Shown: in pieces, positions 8,335 through 17,790 of the stretch | Position numbering within the stretch: position 1 is the first letter of the stretch | Layout: each line of letters opens with the position of its first letter | DNA from: Cryobacterium sp. Y11 | Lineage (GTDB): Bacteria > Actinomycetota > Actinomycetes > Actinomycetales > Microbacteriaceae | NCBI RefSeq assembly: GCF_002929535.1 | Contig: NZ_PJJO01000061.1 | Location: 310,001-374,000, forward strand | Length of the DNA stretch: 64,000 nucleotides | Direction: 5' to 3' | The notes under the pieces: generated by a model | Databases searched by the model: none | What the model was told of the DNA's origin: nothing | The model's input: the letters and a program-made list of their open reading frames with translations, nothing else | Position numbers and translations under genes: made by a program

Positions 8335-8594
8335 GATTATCTCCTCAAGAATGGTTGAGGCTCGGCCTGAAAACCCATTCCAATGAGAAGAGTTTACGAA
8401 GGATTCACCCACATGTTCACGTCAAGACACACCGTTATGTCAATCTCACCATAACCCGTTGGGTCCTTCCACGGGAAAAAACGGCGCAGCACGTGTCCAA
8501 TTCGTGACCCGGTGTGGAGCGTACTCACAGGTTGAAATGGCCGGCAGCTGGCCGTCCGCACCCTCGCGTCGGTGGTCCTTGATAGGTTAGCGAG

Positions 8595-10130
8595 GTGACA
8601 TTTGTGCCGCTCGACTCCGAATCTGACGACGAATCTGTCGCCGACCGTTCTACTGAGTCGAAAGCGGCGCGCGACGTGCACCCCAACGTCGTGGACCAGC
8701 CCGAAGGTCAGCCAGCGACCATCAAACCGGCCGCGTCGACGCCGACCGTTCGCAAGCCTGCTGTTCGAAAGCCGGCCGCGCGCAAGCCAGTCGCCGGATC
8801 CGTGGGCACAGCGGCGGTCGCCAAGGCCGCGGCCTCAAAAACCTCCGGGGCCAAAACGGCCGCGGCACGCACGACCGTGCCCAAAATCGTCGCGCCCCAA
8901 ACAACCGAGGAAACCGCGGCGGTAACGCCGCCTGAAACGGCAGTTGCACCGGCCACACTCGCCAAGCCGACCGCGCGAAAGCCCCCGGCTCGCAAGCCGG
9001 CCGTTCGTAAGCCAGGAGTTCGTAAACCGACAGTTGCCGCGCCGACCACCGTGAAACCATCATCCGCCTTTGCGTCGTCGCTTGCCAACAGCGCCACCGA
9101 CGAGACGACCAGACCCTATGCAACCCGCGATGCGCTCGAGGGCGGACTTCAGGCCGCTGCGCGCACAGCGAAGATCGCATCACAGGTCCCAGCTGACGCT
9201 CAGACCGAAGTGGAACAGCAGACCGAGGCCGAGCCCCAGACGCCGCCGCGAACACCGTCCACAGCAGTACCGAAGGTAGTACAGACAACTCCCGCGAAGG
9301 CGGCGCCGAAGGCCGTACCGACTACTGCCGCGACGGCATCCGTTGTGCCCGTTTCGGCAGCGGAGCCCGCCCCGATCGTTATCGAGGCGCGAGGCCTGAT
9401 TAAGCGGTTCGGGCACAAGGTTGCCGTCTCCGACCTGAGCCTGACCGTGCGCGCCGGCTCGTTCTACGGAATCGTCGGACCGAATGGGGCTGGCAAAACC
9501 ACGACTTTATCGATGATCACCGGATTGCTTCGACCCGCAGCCGGAACCGTTACCGTGCATGGCATCGATGTCTGGAAGCGTCCTAATGAGGCCAAGCGCG
9601 TCATCGGGGTGCTGCCCGATCGGCTGCGCCTCTTTGATCGCCTGACCGGCGCACAATTGCTCTACTACGCCGGCACTCTGCGAGGGCTCGACAACGACAC
9701 CGTGCGCGCCAGGTCTGCCGATCTGGCCGCGGCCTTCGGTCTCGACGATGCGCTGAATCGCCTCGTCGCTGACTATTCCGCCGGCATGACCAAGAAGATC
9801 GCTCTCGCCTGCGCGATGATTCATTCCCCCCGGGTGCTGGTGCTCGACGAGCCCTTTGAATCGGTCGACCCGGTGTCTGCGGTGAACGTCACCGAAATTT
9901 TGCAGAAATACGTCGCAGCCGGCGGCACCGTCGTGCTCTCCAGCCACGGCATGGACCTGATCCAGCGCGTCTGTGATCACGTGGCCATCATCGTGCAGGG
10001 CCGCGTCCTAGCGGCAGGAACCGTTGACGAGGTGCGCGGGCAGAACACGCTTGAAGACCGGTTCATTGAGCTCGCGGGTGGGCGCAAAGTAGCGGAGGGG
10101 ATGGAGTGGTTACACAATTTTTCGGACTGA
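8595..10130 (+). CDS. ABC-transporter ATP-binding protein with long Lys-Pro-Ala N-terminal extension
   Basis: The last 245 residues are a typical drug/ABC-2-type ATPase: GLIKRFGHKVAVSDLSL, Walker A GPNGAGKTT, the signature YSAGMTKKIALA, Walker B VLVLDEP, and VVLSSHGMDL with the switch His. Before this come about 255 residues of low-complexity Ala/Pro/Lys/Thr sequence with recurring KPA(A/V)RKP motifs, then acidic TEVEQQTEAEPQ. The extension is likely disordered and basic, unusual for an ATPase and of unknown role. The start is a GTG at 8595, with another GTG at 8604. The permease gene overlaps its end by 25 nt, so the two form one exporter. Confidence 0.88.
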   Translation: MTFVPLDSESDDESVADRSTESKAARDVHPNVVDQPEGQPATIKPAASTPTVRKPAVRKPAARKPVAGSVGTAAVAKAAASKTSGAKTAAARTTVPKIVAPQTTEETAAVTPPETAVAPATLAKPTARKPPARKPAVRKPGVRKPTVAAPTTVKPSSAFASSLANSATDETTRPYATRDALEGGLQAAARTAKIASQVPADAQTEVEQQTEAEPQTPPRTPSTAVPKVVQTTPAKAAPKAVPTTAATASVVPVSAAEPAPIVIEARGLIKRFGHKVAVSDLSLTVRAGSFYGIVGPNGAGKTTTLSMITGLLRPAAGTVTVHGIDVWKRPNEAKRVIGVLPDRLRLFDRLTGAQLLYYAGTLRGLDNDTVRARSADLAAAFGLDDALNRLVADYSAGMTKKIALACAMIHSPRVLVLDEPFESVDPVSAVNVTEILQKYVAAGGTVVLSSHGMDLIQRVCDHVAIIVQGRVLAAGTVDEVRGQNTLEDRFIELAGGRKVAEGMEWLHNFSD

Positions 10131-11680
10131 AGCTTCGGCTTCTCGCTAATTTGTTTCGACGGAGCCCGTGGCAAGTCGTCGGCCTGGTCGTCGGTCTGCT
10201 CTACGGTCTCGGCGTTGCCATCACGATTCTGGTCGCCCTGATCACCCTGCGATTTGTCGGTGACGTTTCACTGATTCGTGACAGCCTCGTCGTAGCCGGG
10301 TCACTGGTGGTGCTGGGATTTCTGCTTATCCCTATAGTGGTCGGCATTGACGACACCATGGACCCGCGCAAATTCGCGTTCCTCGGCATTCCCAACCGGT
10401 CCCTGTCACTCGGCCTGGCCGGTTCGGCGCTCATCGGTGTTCCAGCACTGACGTTGAGCATCATGCTCCTGGGCACGGTCATCACATGGTCCCGCGGCGT
10501 GGTGGAGACCCTGCTCGCCCTGGTCTCGGCTGTACTCGTGCTCGTGACCTGCATTCTGCTGTCCCGGGTGAGCGCATCCCTCGCCGCCTTTCTGCTCTCC
10601 ACCAGGCGCTCACGCGAGTTCACCGGGCTGATCGGTGTCGTTGTGCTGGTCATGCTGTCGCCGGTAGTCGTGGTGCTGCTCGGCACGGACTGGGGACGCC
10701 ACGGCCGAGCCCTGCTCGGTACCGTGGCTTCGATTCTGGGCTGGACGCCGCTCGGAGCTGCCTTGGCGGCGCCCGGAGACGCCTCCACCGGGGCCTGGGG
10801 CACGGCTATTCTCAAGCTCGTCATCGCCGCAGCGTCGGTCTACCTGCTGTGGCTGATCTGGGAGGTGGTCGTGGCCCGCATGCTCGTGTCGCCCGGCCGG
10901 GAGGCCGCGGCCAAGCAGTATTCGGGGCTTGGCTGGTTCGACCGTATGCCGCACAACACCGTTGGCGCCATCGCCGCACGCACCTTTACCTATTGGGCGC
11001 GCGACTCGCGTTACTGGGTGTCGCTCATCATGATCCCGATCGTGCCGATCCTCGCCATTCTGCCGCTGAGCATTGCGGGCGTTCCGTTGCACTACCTGGC
11101 TCTCGTTCCTGTGCCGCTCATGTGTGTGTTCCTTGGCTGGACCATGCACAACGACGTTGCCTACGACAGCACCGCGATCTGGCTGCACGTTGCCTCGGGT
11201 ACGCGGGGGCTGGCTGACCGTGTTGGCCGGCTCATCCCCGCAGCCGTCATGGGGATTCCGATCATCGGTATTGGTTCAGCTGTCAGCATCTCCGTCTACG
11301 GAGACTGGACCGTGCTGCCGTCCATGCTCGGGGTGAGCACCTGCATCCTCTTGGCTGGATTGGGTTTCTCCAGCTATACGTCGACCCGGTTCCCATACCC
11401 GGTCACCAAGCCCGGTGATAGCCCCTTTGCGCAGCCGCAAGCCTCAGACACCGCCTCGGCGCTCGTGCAATCCCTCACCTTCGTCGGATCCATCGTGGTG
11501 GCGCTGCCGGTATTTTTCCTCGCTTACCTCGGCATGACCGACGATCCGATCTGGCACCTGCATGCCCTCGGTGCCGGCATCGGCATCGGTCTGCTCGCGG
11601 TCGTCGTTGGCATCTGGTTCGGCGCGCGCCGGTTCGACCGGAGCGGGCCAGAGATGCTCGCCTCCGCGCTGCGCGCCTGA
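10106..11680 (+). CDS. ABC-2-type transporter permease
   Basis: A 524-residue integral membrane protein with about twelve hydrophobic segments, starting QFFGLKLRLLANLFRRSPWQ, a cytoplasmic lead-in typical of actinobacterial ABC-2 permeases. Its GTG start lies within the end of the ATPase gene and has a strong ribosome site, GGAGGGG, so translation is coupled. Together they should form an efflux system for a hydrophobic compound or antibiotic. The substrate is unknown, and no binding protein is encoded nearby. It belongs to the same two-gene unit and is followed, 43 bp later, by the DUF3039 gene. Confidence 0.85.
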   Translation: MVTQFFGLKLRLLANLFRRSPWQVVGLVVGLLYGLGVAITILVALITLRFVGDVSLIRDSLVVAGSLVVLGFLLIPIVVGIDDTMDPRKFAFLGIPNRSLSLGLAGSALIGVPALTLSIMLLGTVITWSRGVVETLLALVSAVLVLVTCILLSRVSASLAAFLLSTRRSREFTGLIGVVVLVMLSPVVVVLLGTDWGRHGRALLGTVASILGWTPLGAALAAPGDASTGAWGTAILKLVIAAASVYLLWLIWEVVVARMLVSPGREAAAKQYSGLGWFDRMPHNTVGAIAARTFTYWARDSRYWVSLIMIPIVPILAILPLSIAGVPLHYLALVPVPLMCVFLGWTMHNDVAYDSTAIWLHVASGTRGLADRVGRLIPAAVMGIPIIGIGSAVSISVYGDWTVLPSMLGVSTCILLAGLGFSSYTSTRFPYPVTKPGDSPFAQPQASDTASALVQSLTFVGSIVVALPVFFLAYLGMTDDPIWHLHALGAGIGIGLLAVVVGIWFGARRFDRSGPEMLASALRA

Positions 11681-11723
11681 GGCCGATCGGGCGTGGTCGT
11701 CGTCTTTTGCATAGACTAGTTTC

Positions 11724-12011
11724 ATGACTGAAATCATTCGCGCGAGCATCGCAGAGCCCGGCCAGCCCGGTGGCGGTACCTCAACGCTTGACCGTGAGCT
11801 CGAAGAACTCATCGAGCAGGAGCAGCTCGAACCGGGCGACCATGAACGCTTTTCGCACTACGTTCCCAAAGACAAGATTCTCGAATCGGCCATGTCGGGC
11901 AAGCCGGTCAAGGCCTTGTGCGGCAAGAAGTGGTTGCCGGGCCGCGACCCGGAGAAGTTTCCGGTGTGTCCGACCTGCAAGGCTATCTACGAAAAGATGA
12001 AGGCCAAGTAG
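11724..12011 (+). CDS. DUF3039 protein
   Basis: A 95-residue conserved actinobacterial protein with the DUF3039 pattern: an acidic N-terminal part (LDRELEELIEQEQLEPGDHE), then RFSHYVPKDKI, ALCGKKWLPGRDP and CPTCKAIYEKM. One single Cys and a CxxC pair suggest a small metal site. The function is unknown. The family is commonly a neighbour of nicotinate phosphoribosyltransferase in this group, as here, where pncB converges on it from the other strand. Confidence 0.88.
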   Translation: MTEIIRASIAEPGQPGGGTSTLDRELEELIEQEQLEPGDHERFSHYVPKDKILESAMSGKPVKALCGKKWLPGRDPEKFPVCPTCKAIYEKMKAK

Positions 12012-12029
12012 CAGGCAGTTCGACGCTAC

Positions 12030-13391
12030 CTATCGATAGGTAGTGGGGATGACGGCCTCGCCGCGCCCGAGTCTGAACGCTTCAATGGGCAGTTCCTGCA
12101 TAACGGATGCGTTGTGCGCGCGTGCACGCAGGGTCCCGGCCGATCCCAGATATCGTTCGTCGACGATACCGCCCTCGATCAGCGGAATCAACAGCGCGCG
12201 TTCCAGCCCGTTGCGCGAATCGAACTCGCCCCCCGGGCCAGCGTTCAGCAGCACGATCTCTTCCTGGGCGGTGCCGACGGCATTCACTCGGCGTAGCGCG
12301 TTCTTGCGACCGCCAACGGATAGCTTGGCGGTCGACGTTTTGGCGACGGAGATCCAGTCGTCGCCGTGGCCCTTGTGGGCGACGAGCTTGTAGACCAGGC
12401 CGGCAGCTGGCTCGCCCGATCCGGTGACCACCGAGGTGCCAATTCCGAAGGCGTCGACCGGGCTGGCCGAGAGCGCAGCGATGGCGAACTCGTCGAGGTC
12501 GCTCGTGACGGTGATCTTTGTGTTCACAGCGCCGAGCGAGTCGAGCTGCGCCCGCGCAGCGGCGACGACGGTGGGCAGATCGCCGGAATCGATGCGAATG
12601 GAGCCGAGTTCGGTGCCGGCGACCTTGACCGCCAGGGCGATGCCGGCCGGTACGTCGTAGGTGTCTACGAGCAGCGTTGTGGCTGCGCCGAAGGCATCCA
12701 CTTGAGCCTGGAACGCCTCTTCTTCACTGTCGTGCAGCAATATGAAGGAGTGCGCAGCGGTCCCCATGGTCGGCAGGCCCCACTGGCGACCGGCTTCGAG
12801 GTTGCTGGTCGATGCAAAGCCGGCGATGAACGCGGCTCGAGCGGCGGCGACCGCTGAATGTTCGTTGGTGCGGCGGGATCCCATTTCGGCGATCGGGCGG
12901 CCGAGGCTCACCGAGACCATGCGAGCGGCGGCGCTGGCGACCGAGATGTCGTAGTTGAGCACGCTGAGAATGAGCGTCTCCAAAATGACGCCCTCGGCGA
13001 AGGTGCTCTCCACCAACAACAGCGGCGACCCAGGAAAGTAGGCTTCGCCCTCTTGATAGCCCCAGACGTTGCCGCCGAAGGAATAGTCGGCCAGATAGTC
13101 CAGGGTCGATGTGCGCACGACCGAATTCTCAGCCAACCAGGTCAGTTCCTCGGTCTCGAAGCGAAATTGTCGAATCAATTCCAGCAGACGGCCGGTTCCG
13201 GCGACGATACCGTAGCGACGGCCAGCCGGTAGCCGGCGGGCAAACGCCTCGAACATGCACTCCCGATCGGCGGTTCCACTCTGAATGGCGGCATCCACCA
13301 TGGTGAGCTCGTACCGGTCGGTGCGAAAGGCGGGGGTGCGGGCGGTGAGGCCACGGTGTGCTGGCACGGGGAAGGTGGGGGACTGGGTCAC
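12030..13391 (-). CDS. pncB: Nicotinate phosphoribosyltransferase
   Basis: Makes nicotinate mononucleotide from nicotinate and PRPP, the salvage entry to NAD. The 453-residue length and the motifs fit the family: [18 protein letters not shown] at the N-terminus, [35 protein letters not shown], the [17 protein letters not shown] region, and IRIDSGDL with the phosphate-binding Asp. [13 protein letters not shown] lies in the C-terminal barrel. The start is a GTG at 13391, only 42 bp from the divergent murI start. Neither has a clear ribosome site, so both transcripts may be leaderless, as is common in actinobacteria. Confidence 0.95.
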   Translation of the reverse strand: MTQSPTFPVPAHRGLTARTPAFRTDRYELTMVDAAIQSGTADRECMFEAFARRLPAGRRYGIVAGTGRLLELIRQFRFETEELTWLAENSVVRTSTLDYLADYSFGGNVWGYQEGEAYFPGSPLLLVESTFAEGVILETLILSVLNYDISVASAAARMVSVSLGRPIAEMGSRRTNEHSAVAAARAAFIAGFASTSNLEAGRQWGLPTMGTAAHSFILLHDSEEEAFQAQVDAFGAATTLLVDTYDVPAGIALAVKVAGTELGSIRIDSGDLPTVVAAARAQLDSLGAVNTKITVTSDLDEFAIAALSASPVDAFGIGTSVVTGSGEPAAGLVYKLVAHKGHGDDWISVAKTSTAKLSVGGRKNALRRVNAVGTAQEEIVLLNAGPGGEFDSRNGLERALLIPLIEGGIVDERYLGSAGTLRARAHNASVMQELPIEAFRLGRGEAVIPTTYR

Positions 13392-13433
13392 CCGGCACAG
13401 CTTATCCGCTCGCTCCGGCTAGGCTTGGTCTCC

Positions 13434-14291
13434 GTGACAGATGCACCGATTGGTATTTTCGATTCCGGAGTGGGCGGCCTGACCGTCGCCCGGGCGATCA
13501 AGGACCAGTTGCCGGGCGAATCTATTCTCTACATCGGCGACACGGCGCACTCGCCATATGGGCCGAAGAAGATTGCCGACGTGCGTGGCTTCGCCCTCGA
13601 CGTTCTCGACGATCTCGTTGCCCAAGGCGTTAAAATGCTTGTCATCGCCTGCAATACGGCGTCGGCCGCCATGCTGCGAGACGCCCGCGAACGCTACAGC
13701 GTGCCCGTGATCGAGGTGATCCAACCGGCCGTACGCCGCGCCGTTTCGACCACCCGCAACCAGAGGGTGGGCGTGATCGGCACCCTGGGCACCATCAACT
13801 CGCGCGCCTACAACGATGCCTTCGCTGCTGCGCCGCAGATCACCCTGTTCAGCCAGGCTTGTCCCCGCTTTGTGGAGTTTGTCGAGGCCGGCGTCACAAG
13901 CGGCACCGAGGTGCTCGCCGTTGCCGAGGAATACCTCGCGCCGCTGCGCGATGCGGACATCGACACCCTAGTACTCGGCTGCACCCACTATCCCTTTCTG
14001 CGTGGCGCCATCTCGTACGTCTGCGGAGAGGGCGTGACCCTGGTCTCCAGCGACACTGAGACCGCCAATGATGTGTACCGGGTTCTGGTAAGCCAGGGCC
14101 TCGAACGCAACCGTTCGACCCCGCCCAGTTACCGCTACGAGGCCACCGGCGACAGCGCCGAGGACTTTCTGGCCCTCGCTCATCGCCTGATCGGTCCAGC
14201 GGTCAGCAGGGTCGACCTGATCGAGACCGGCGCGATCAAGCTGAACGAACTGTCGACACCCACCCATTCCCACCTGCACCCGAACCTCTAG
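13434..14291 (+). CDS. murI: Glutamate racemase
   Basis: Supplies D-glutamate for peptidoglycan. The protein starts [20 protein letters not shown], with the substrate-binding Asp-Ser pair. The two catalytic cysteines are visible in [10 protein letters not shown] and [10 protein letters not shown], and [11 protein letters not shown] is present. With the GTG at 13434 it has 285 residues, normal for the family. The open frame begins 78 nt earlier, but that part runs into the pncB start and shows no similarity. The gene is followed at 9 nt by rph and then rdgB, a gene order seen widely in actinobacteria. Confidence 0.95.
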   Translation: MTDAPIGIFDSGVGGLTVARAIKDQLPGESILYIGDTAHSPYGPKKIADVRGFALDVLDDLVAQGVKMLVIACNTASAAMLRDARERYSVPVIEVIQPAVRRAVSTTRNQRVGVIGTLGTINSRAYNDAFAAAPQITLFSQACPRFVEFVEAGVTSGTEVLAVAEEYLAPLRDADIDTLVLGCTHYPFLRGAISYVCGEGVTLVSSDTETANDVYRVLVSQGLERNRSTPPSYRYEATGDSAEDFLALAHRLIGPAVSRVDLIETGAIKLNELSTPTHSHLHPNL

Positions 14292-14300
14292 GAGTACACC

Positions 14301-15035
14301 GTGACCGAGACCCTGCGCGCCGATGGGCGCACCAATGACGAACTGCGCCCGATCACGATTGAGCGCGGCTGGAGCGATCAGGCCGAAGGGTCGGCACTGA
14401 TTTCCTACGGCCGCACCAAGGTACTCTGCACGGCATCGTTCACCAATGGTGTTCCGCGCTGGATGAGCGGCAAGGGCAAGGGCTGGGTCACCGCTGAATA
14501 CTCGATGCTGCCGCGCTCGACCAACAGCCGGATGGACCGCGAATCGGTCAAGGGGAAGATCGGCGGCCGCACCCACGAGATCAGCCGCCTGATCGGTCGC
14601 AGCCTCCGCGCCGTCGTCGACATGAAGGCGCTCGGCGAGAACACGCTCGTGCTCGACTGCGACGTGCTGCAGGCCGACGGTGGCACCCGCACAGCGGCCA
14701 TCACCGGCGCCTACGTGGCCCTCGCCGACGCCCTGGAGTGGGGGCGCAGCAAGAAGTTCATCTCGCAGAAGGCGCAGCCGCTGATCGACAGCGTCTCGGC
14801 CGTATCCGTGGGCATCATCGGTGGGGTTCCCATGCTTGACCTGGCCTACACGGAAGACGTGCGCGCCGATACGGACATGAACGTCGTCGTGACCGGGCGT
14901 GGCAAGTTCGTCGAGGTGCAGGGCACCGCCGAAGCCGCGCCGTTCGACCGCAGCGAGCTTGACACGCTGCTCGACCTCGCCCTGAATGGTGCCGTCACCC
15001 TGACGGAGTTTCAGACCAACGCGCTGGAGCGCTGA
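14301..15035 (+). CDS. rph: Ribonuclease PH
   Basis: A phosphorolytic 3'-5' exoribonuclease that trims tRNA precursors. It has 244 residues and the family motifs [49 protein letters not shown], the [16 protein letters not shown] phosphate and RNA contacts, and [19 protein letters not shown] with catalytic acids. It sits between murI and rdgB, with 9 nt and 3 nt gaps, so all three are likely co-transcribed. Confidence 0.97.
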   Translation: MTETLRADGRTNDELRPITIERGWSDQAEGSALISYGRTKVLCTASFTNGVPRWMSGKGKGWVTAEYSMLPRSTNSRMDRESVKGKIGGRTHEISRLIGRSLRAVVDMKALGENTLVLDCDVLQADGGTRTAAITGAYVALADALEWGRSKKFISQKAQPLIDSVSAVSVGIIGGVPMLDLAYTEDVRADTDMNVVVTGRGKFVEVQGTAEAAPFDRSELDTLLDLALNGAVTLTEFQTNALER

Positions 15036-15038
15036 AAC

Positions 15039-15629
15039 GTGCAGATTGTTCTTGCCACGCACAACACCCACAAGGTCGAGGAGTTGCGGCGTATCCTGGC
15101 CCCACAACTACCCGGCGTCGACGTGATTGCCTATGACGGTCCTGAGCCGGTCGAAGACGGCGTCAGTTTCACCGAAAACGCCCTGATCAAGGCTCGCGCC
15201 GCCGCCGCCCACACCGGGCTGCCCGCCATTGCCGACGACTCCGGCATCTGCGTCGACATTCTCGGTGGAGCGCCGGGCATCTTCTCGGCGCGCTGGTCTG
15301 GCCCGGCCAAAGACGACGGCGAAAACCTACGCCTGCTGCTCTGGCAGCTGAGTGATGTTGCAGAGGAGCACCGAGACGCCCATTTCACCTGTGTCGCCGC
15401 CCTGGCCCTGCCGGACGGTACCGAGCGCACCGTGGTCGGCGAATGGCCCGGTCAGCTTCTGTTCGAGCCGGCCGGTGAGAACGGTTTCGGCTACGACCCG
15501 ATTTTTCTGCCCGAGGGCTACGCCATCTCGGCCGCCGAGCTCTCGGCGCACGTGAAAAATCAGGTCAGTCACCGAGCTATCGCCTTCGAGGGTCTCGTTC
15601 CGGTGCTCCGCGAGGTGCTGGGCGCCTGA
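15039..15629 (+). CDS. rdgB: XTP/dITP diphosphatase (RdgB/HAM1)
   Basis: Hydrolyses non-canonical purine triphosphates to keep xanthine and inosine out of nucleic acids. It has 196 residues with QIVLATHNTHKVEELRRIL at the N-terminus, SFTENALIKARAAA, the catalytic IADDSGICVDILGGAPGI, and ENGFGYDPIFLPEG. SAELSAHVKNQVSHRAIA near the end is the Lys/His-Arg specificity patch. It starts 3 nt after rph with a GTG. Confidence 0.96.
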   Translation: MQIVLATHNTHKVEELRRILAPQLPGVDVIAYDGPEPVEDGVSFTENALIKARAAAAHTGLPAIADDSGICVDILGGAPGIFSARWSGPAKDDGENLRLLLWQLSDVAEEHRDAHFTCVAALALPDGTERTVVGEWPGQLLFEPAGENGFGYDPIFLPEGYAISAAELSAHVKNQVSHRAIAFEGLVPVLREVLGA

Positions 15630-15724
15630 TCAAGCGGCCAGCACGTGCTGGCGCTGAGAACGGCATTCATTCCCAACTAGCCTGCCAGCTGGCCAGTGGA
15701 GCCGCGCGGCCCTAACGTTGAGCC

Positions 15725-16633
15725 ATGGGCCACGATCACGCGCACGGAACCGGCTCGAACCGGAGGCGACTGACCCTCGCCATCGGTATCGTGGCCGCCG
15801 TGCTGCTGCTCGAGGTGGTCGGCGCGTGGCTGACCGGATCGCTCGCCCTCCTGGCCGATGCCGGTCACATGCTGTCCGACCTGTTCGGACTCATCGTCGC
15901 CCTGACCGCCACGGTGGTGGCGGCGCGCCCGGCGACCGACCGGGCTACCTTTGGGTTTGCGCGGGCCGAGGTATTCGGCGCCCTCGTCAACGGGCTGATT
16001 CTGCTTGCCGTGGCCGGTGGCGTTTCGGTCGCGGCGATCGGCCGCCTGATCGGCCCGAGCGACAGCGCCGTGCTGCCAACGCCCATGCTCATCGTCGCCA
16101 TCGTCGGCCTGGCGGCGAACATCGCCGGATTGGTATTGTTGCGCCCCGCCGCAGCCGGGTCGATCAATATGCGCGGCGCGTACCTCGAGGTGCTCGGCGA
16201 CGCACTGGGGTCGGTCGCCGTGATCGTCGCGGCCATCGTCATCCTCTCAACCGGGTTTGGTCAAGCGGATGCCATCGCCTCGCTGGTCATCGCCGCCATG
16301 ATCGTGCCGCGAGCCTATCTGCTGTTGCGAGACGTGGTGCGCGTATTCAGCCAGTCAACGCCGGCCGACACCGATGTTTCCGAGATTCGGCGCCATCTGC
16401 TCGGCACGAGCGGCGTCGTGGACGTGCACGACGTGCACGTCTGGGCGATCACGAGCGGAGCGCACGTGTTCACCGCGCACATCGTCGTGGAGCCGACGGT
16501 GCTCGCTGCGGGCACCGACGCCCTGCTCGACGAATTGTCTGGATGCCTGAGCCGGCACTTCGACGTCGCCCACTCGACCTTTCAGCTGGAACCGGCCGAG
16601 CACGCCGAGCACGAAGATACGCAGCACCGCTGA
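15725..16633 (+). CDS. Cation diffusion facilitator (CzcD/ZitB-like)
   Basis: A proton/zinc-type antiporter of the inner membrane. The His-rich start MGHDHAHGTG may bind metal. Six helices follow, with the paired metal sites LLADAGHMLSD in helix 2 (H-x3-D) and GAYLEVLGDALGSV in helix 5. The second site has E-x3-D, unlike the usual H-x3-D, so one metal ligand differs from the zinc exporters. The cytoplasmic C-terminal domain contains VVDVHDVHVWAI and ends in a short His/Glu tail. At 302 residues it is full length, standing alone after rdgB. Confidence 0.92.
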   Translation: MGHDHAHGTGSNRRRLTLAIGIVAAVLLLEVVGAWLTGSLALLADAGHMLSDLFGLIVALTATVVAARPATDRATFGFARAEVFGALVNGLILLAVAGGVSVAAIGRLIGPSDSAVLPTPMLIVAIVGLAANIAGLVLLRPAAAGSINMRGAYLEVLGDALGSVAVIVAAIVILSTGFGQADAIASLVIAAMIVPRAYLLLRDVVRVFSQSTPADTDVSEIRRHLLGTSGVVDVHDVHVWAITSGAHVFTAHIVVEPTVLAAGTDALLDELSGCLSRHFDVAHSTFQLEPAEHAEHEDTQHR

Positions 16634-16648
16634 CGCGCAGCTCACGAC

Positions 16649-17386
16649 CTAGCCTTCGTGACGACCAGTGTGGTTCGTGTTGAATGTGTCGGAAGCCAGT
16701 CGCGCGCTGCTGGTCGCGTCCCTGGCCTGATCGCGCAGGCGGCGGGCCTTCAGGACCGACTGTAAGTAGTGATACACCGTAGGAATCAGGGTGACGACGA
16801 CCGCGCCGAGCAGAATGAGGTCAATGTACGCCGTGACGAAGTCGGCCACCGGCGGAATGTACCCGAGAAAATACCCGCCGAAGGTTAGCCCGGTGCCCCA
16901 TAACAGTGCTCCGATCAGGTTGTACAGCGTGTACTTGCGGTAGTTCATATGCCCGACGCCGGCGGCAACCGGCGCAAAGGTGCGTACGATCGGGACGAAC
17001 CGGGCGACGATGACGGCGACGCCGCCGAATCGAACGAAGAAGGCGTTGGTGCGATCGACGTTCTTGATGCTGAACAGTCCGGATTCCTTGCGTTCAAAAA
17101 CGCGCGGACCGAATTTATGTCCGATGAGGTAGCCGACTTCACCGCCGAGAAAAGCAGCAAACCCGATAGCCAATGCCACCCACCAGATGTCGATTTGGAT
17201 GACTCCGGCGGCGGGGAACGCGAGCAGGCCGGTGATGACGAGCAGGGTATCGCCCGGCAGCAGAAAACCGACCAACAGGCCGGTCTCGGCAAAGACGATC
17301 GCACAGACGACGAGTAACGCCCACGGCCCGGCGGATTCGATGATCTGGGTCGGGTCGAGCCAAGGAATCAAAGCGGTGTGAATCAC
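16649..17386 (-). CDS. DedA family membrane protein
   Basis: A 245-residue DedA (VTT/SNARE-associated) protein. It carries the core FAETGLLVGFLLPGDTLLV, the LGGEVGYLIGHKFGPRVF segment, and the conserved ARFVPIVRTFAPVAAGVG motif with two Arg. Work on this family links it to lipid carrier flipping and membrane potential; the exact substrate here is inferred only. The GTG start at 17386 follows a weak purine-rich stretch. It converges on the CDF gene, with 15 nt between the stop codons. Confidence 0.92.
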   Translation of the reverse strand: MIHTALIPWLDPTQIIESAGPWALLVVCAIVFAETGLLVGFLLPGDTLLVITGLLAFPAAGVIQIDIWWVALAIGFAAFLGGEVGYLIGHKFGPRVFERKESGLFSIKNVDRTNAFFVRFGGVAVIVARFVPIVRTFAPVAAGVGHMNYRKYTLYNLIGALLWGTGLTFGGYFLGYIPPVADFVTAYIDLILLGAVVVTLIPTVYHYLQSVLKARRLRDQARDATSSARLASDTFNTNHTGRHEG

Positions 17387-17693
17387 GCGGGTGAACTCCA
17401 GTCGGCGACGGGTAGACGTTTGGGTAACGACGGCGGATACCGAGACACAGGGTATCGCCCAATGGTGAGAGAACGTCGGGCTGCCGACCCGTGGAAACAG
17501 GGGGCACGACAGGCGTTGTGGGCTGGTCCCAGGGCCGTGGGCTGCGACATCCGCAGCGAGTCACCCGTGATGAACGCCCGAGAAAAAGCGTCGTTTTGGC
17601 GACGACCAGGCTCCAAATAAGCAGGCGACGGCGCCCCTCCTCCGGGAGAGGACGTCGTTCAACCTGCCGTCCAGTGCTGAAATGCGAACCATG
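17387..17693. other. 307-bp gap without a recognisable gene
   Basis: Between the DedA start and tRNA-Leu. It must hold the DedA promoter. Open frames crossing it are rich in Arg, Pro and Ser and resemble no protein. A small imperfect inverted repeat (ATACC and GGTAT near 17435) is the only other thing I see. Confidence 0.5.
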
Positions 17694-17775
17694 TGCGGGA
17701 GAGGGGACTTGAACCCCCACGCTCGAAAGCACAGGAACCTAAATCCTGCGTGTCTGCCAATTCCACCACTCCCGC
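17694..17775 (-). tRNA. tRNA-Leu (anticodon UAG)
   Basis: On the minus strand the gene starts GCGGGAG and ends CTCCCGCA, giving a perfect 7-bp acceptor stem. The anticodon arm is CAGGA-TTTAGGT-TCCTG, so the anticodon is UAG, reading CUN codons. A short class II variable arm and the T-arm GGGGGTTCAAGTCCCC are present. CCA is not encoded. Confidence 0.96.
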
Positions 17776-17790
17776 TGGTGCCTTCCTAGT

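Noticed and set aside
8708..9288. Long leftward open frames opposite the ABC ATPase extension
   Set aside because: They mirror the repeated Lys-Pro-Ala codons of the plus strand; no start signal and no family match.
17139..17732. Leftward frame spanning DedA start and the tRNA-Leu region
   Set aside because: It covers the tRNA and part of DedA in another frame; the composition is not protein-like.
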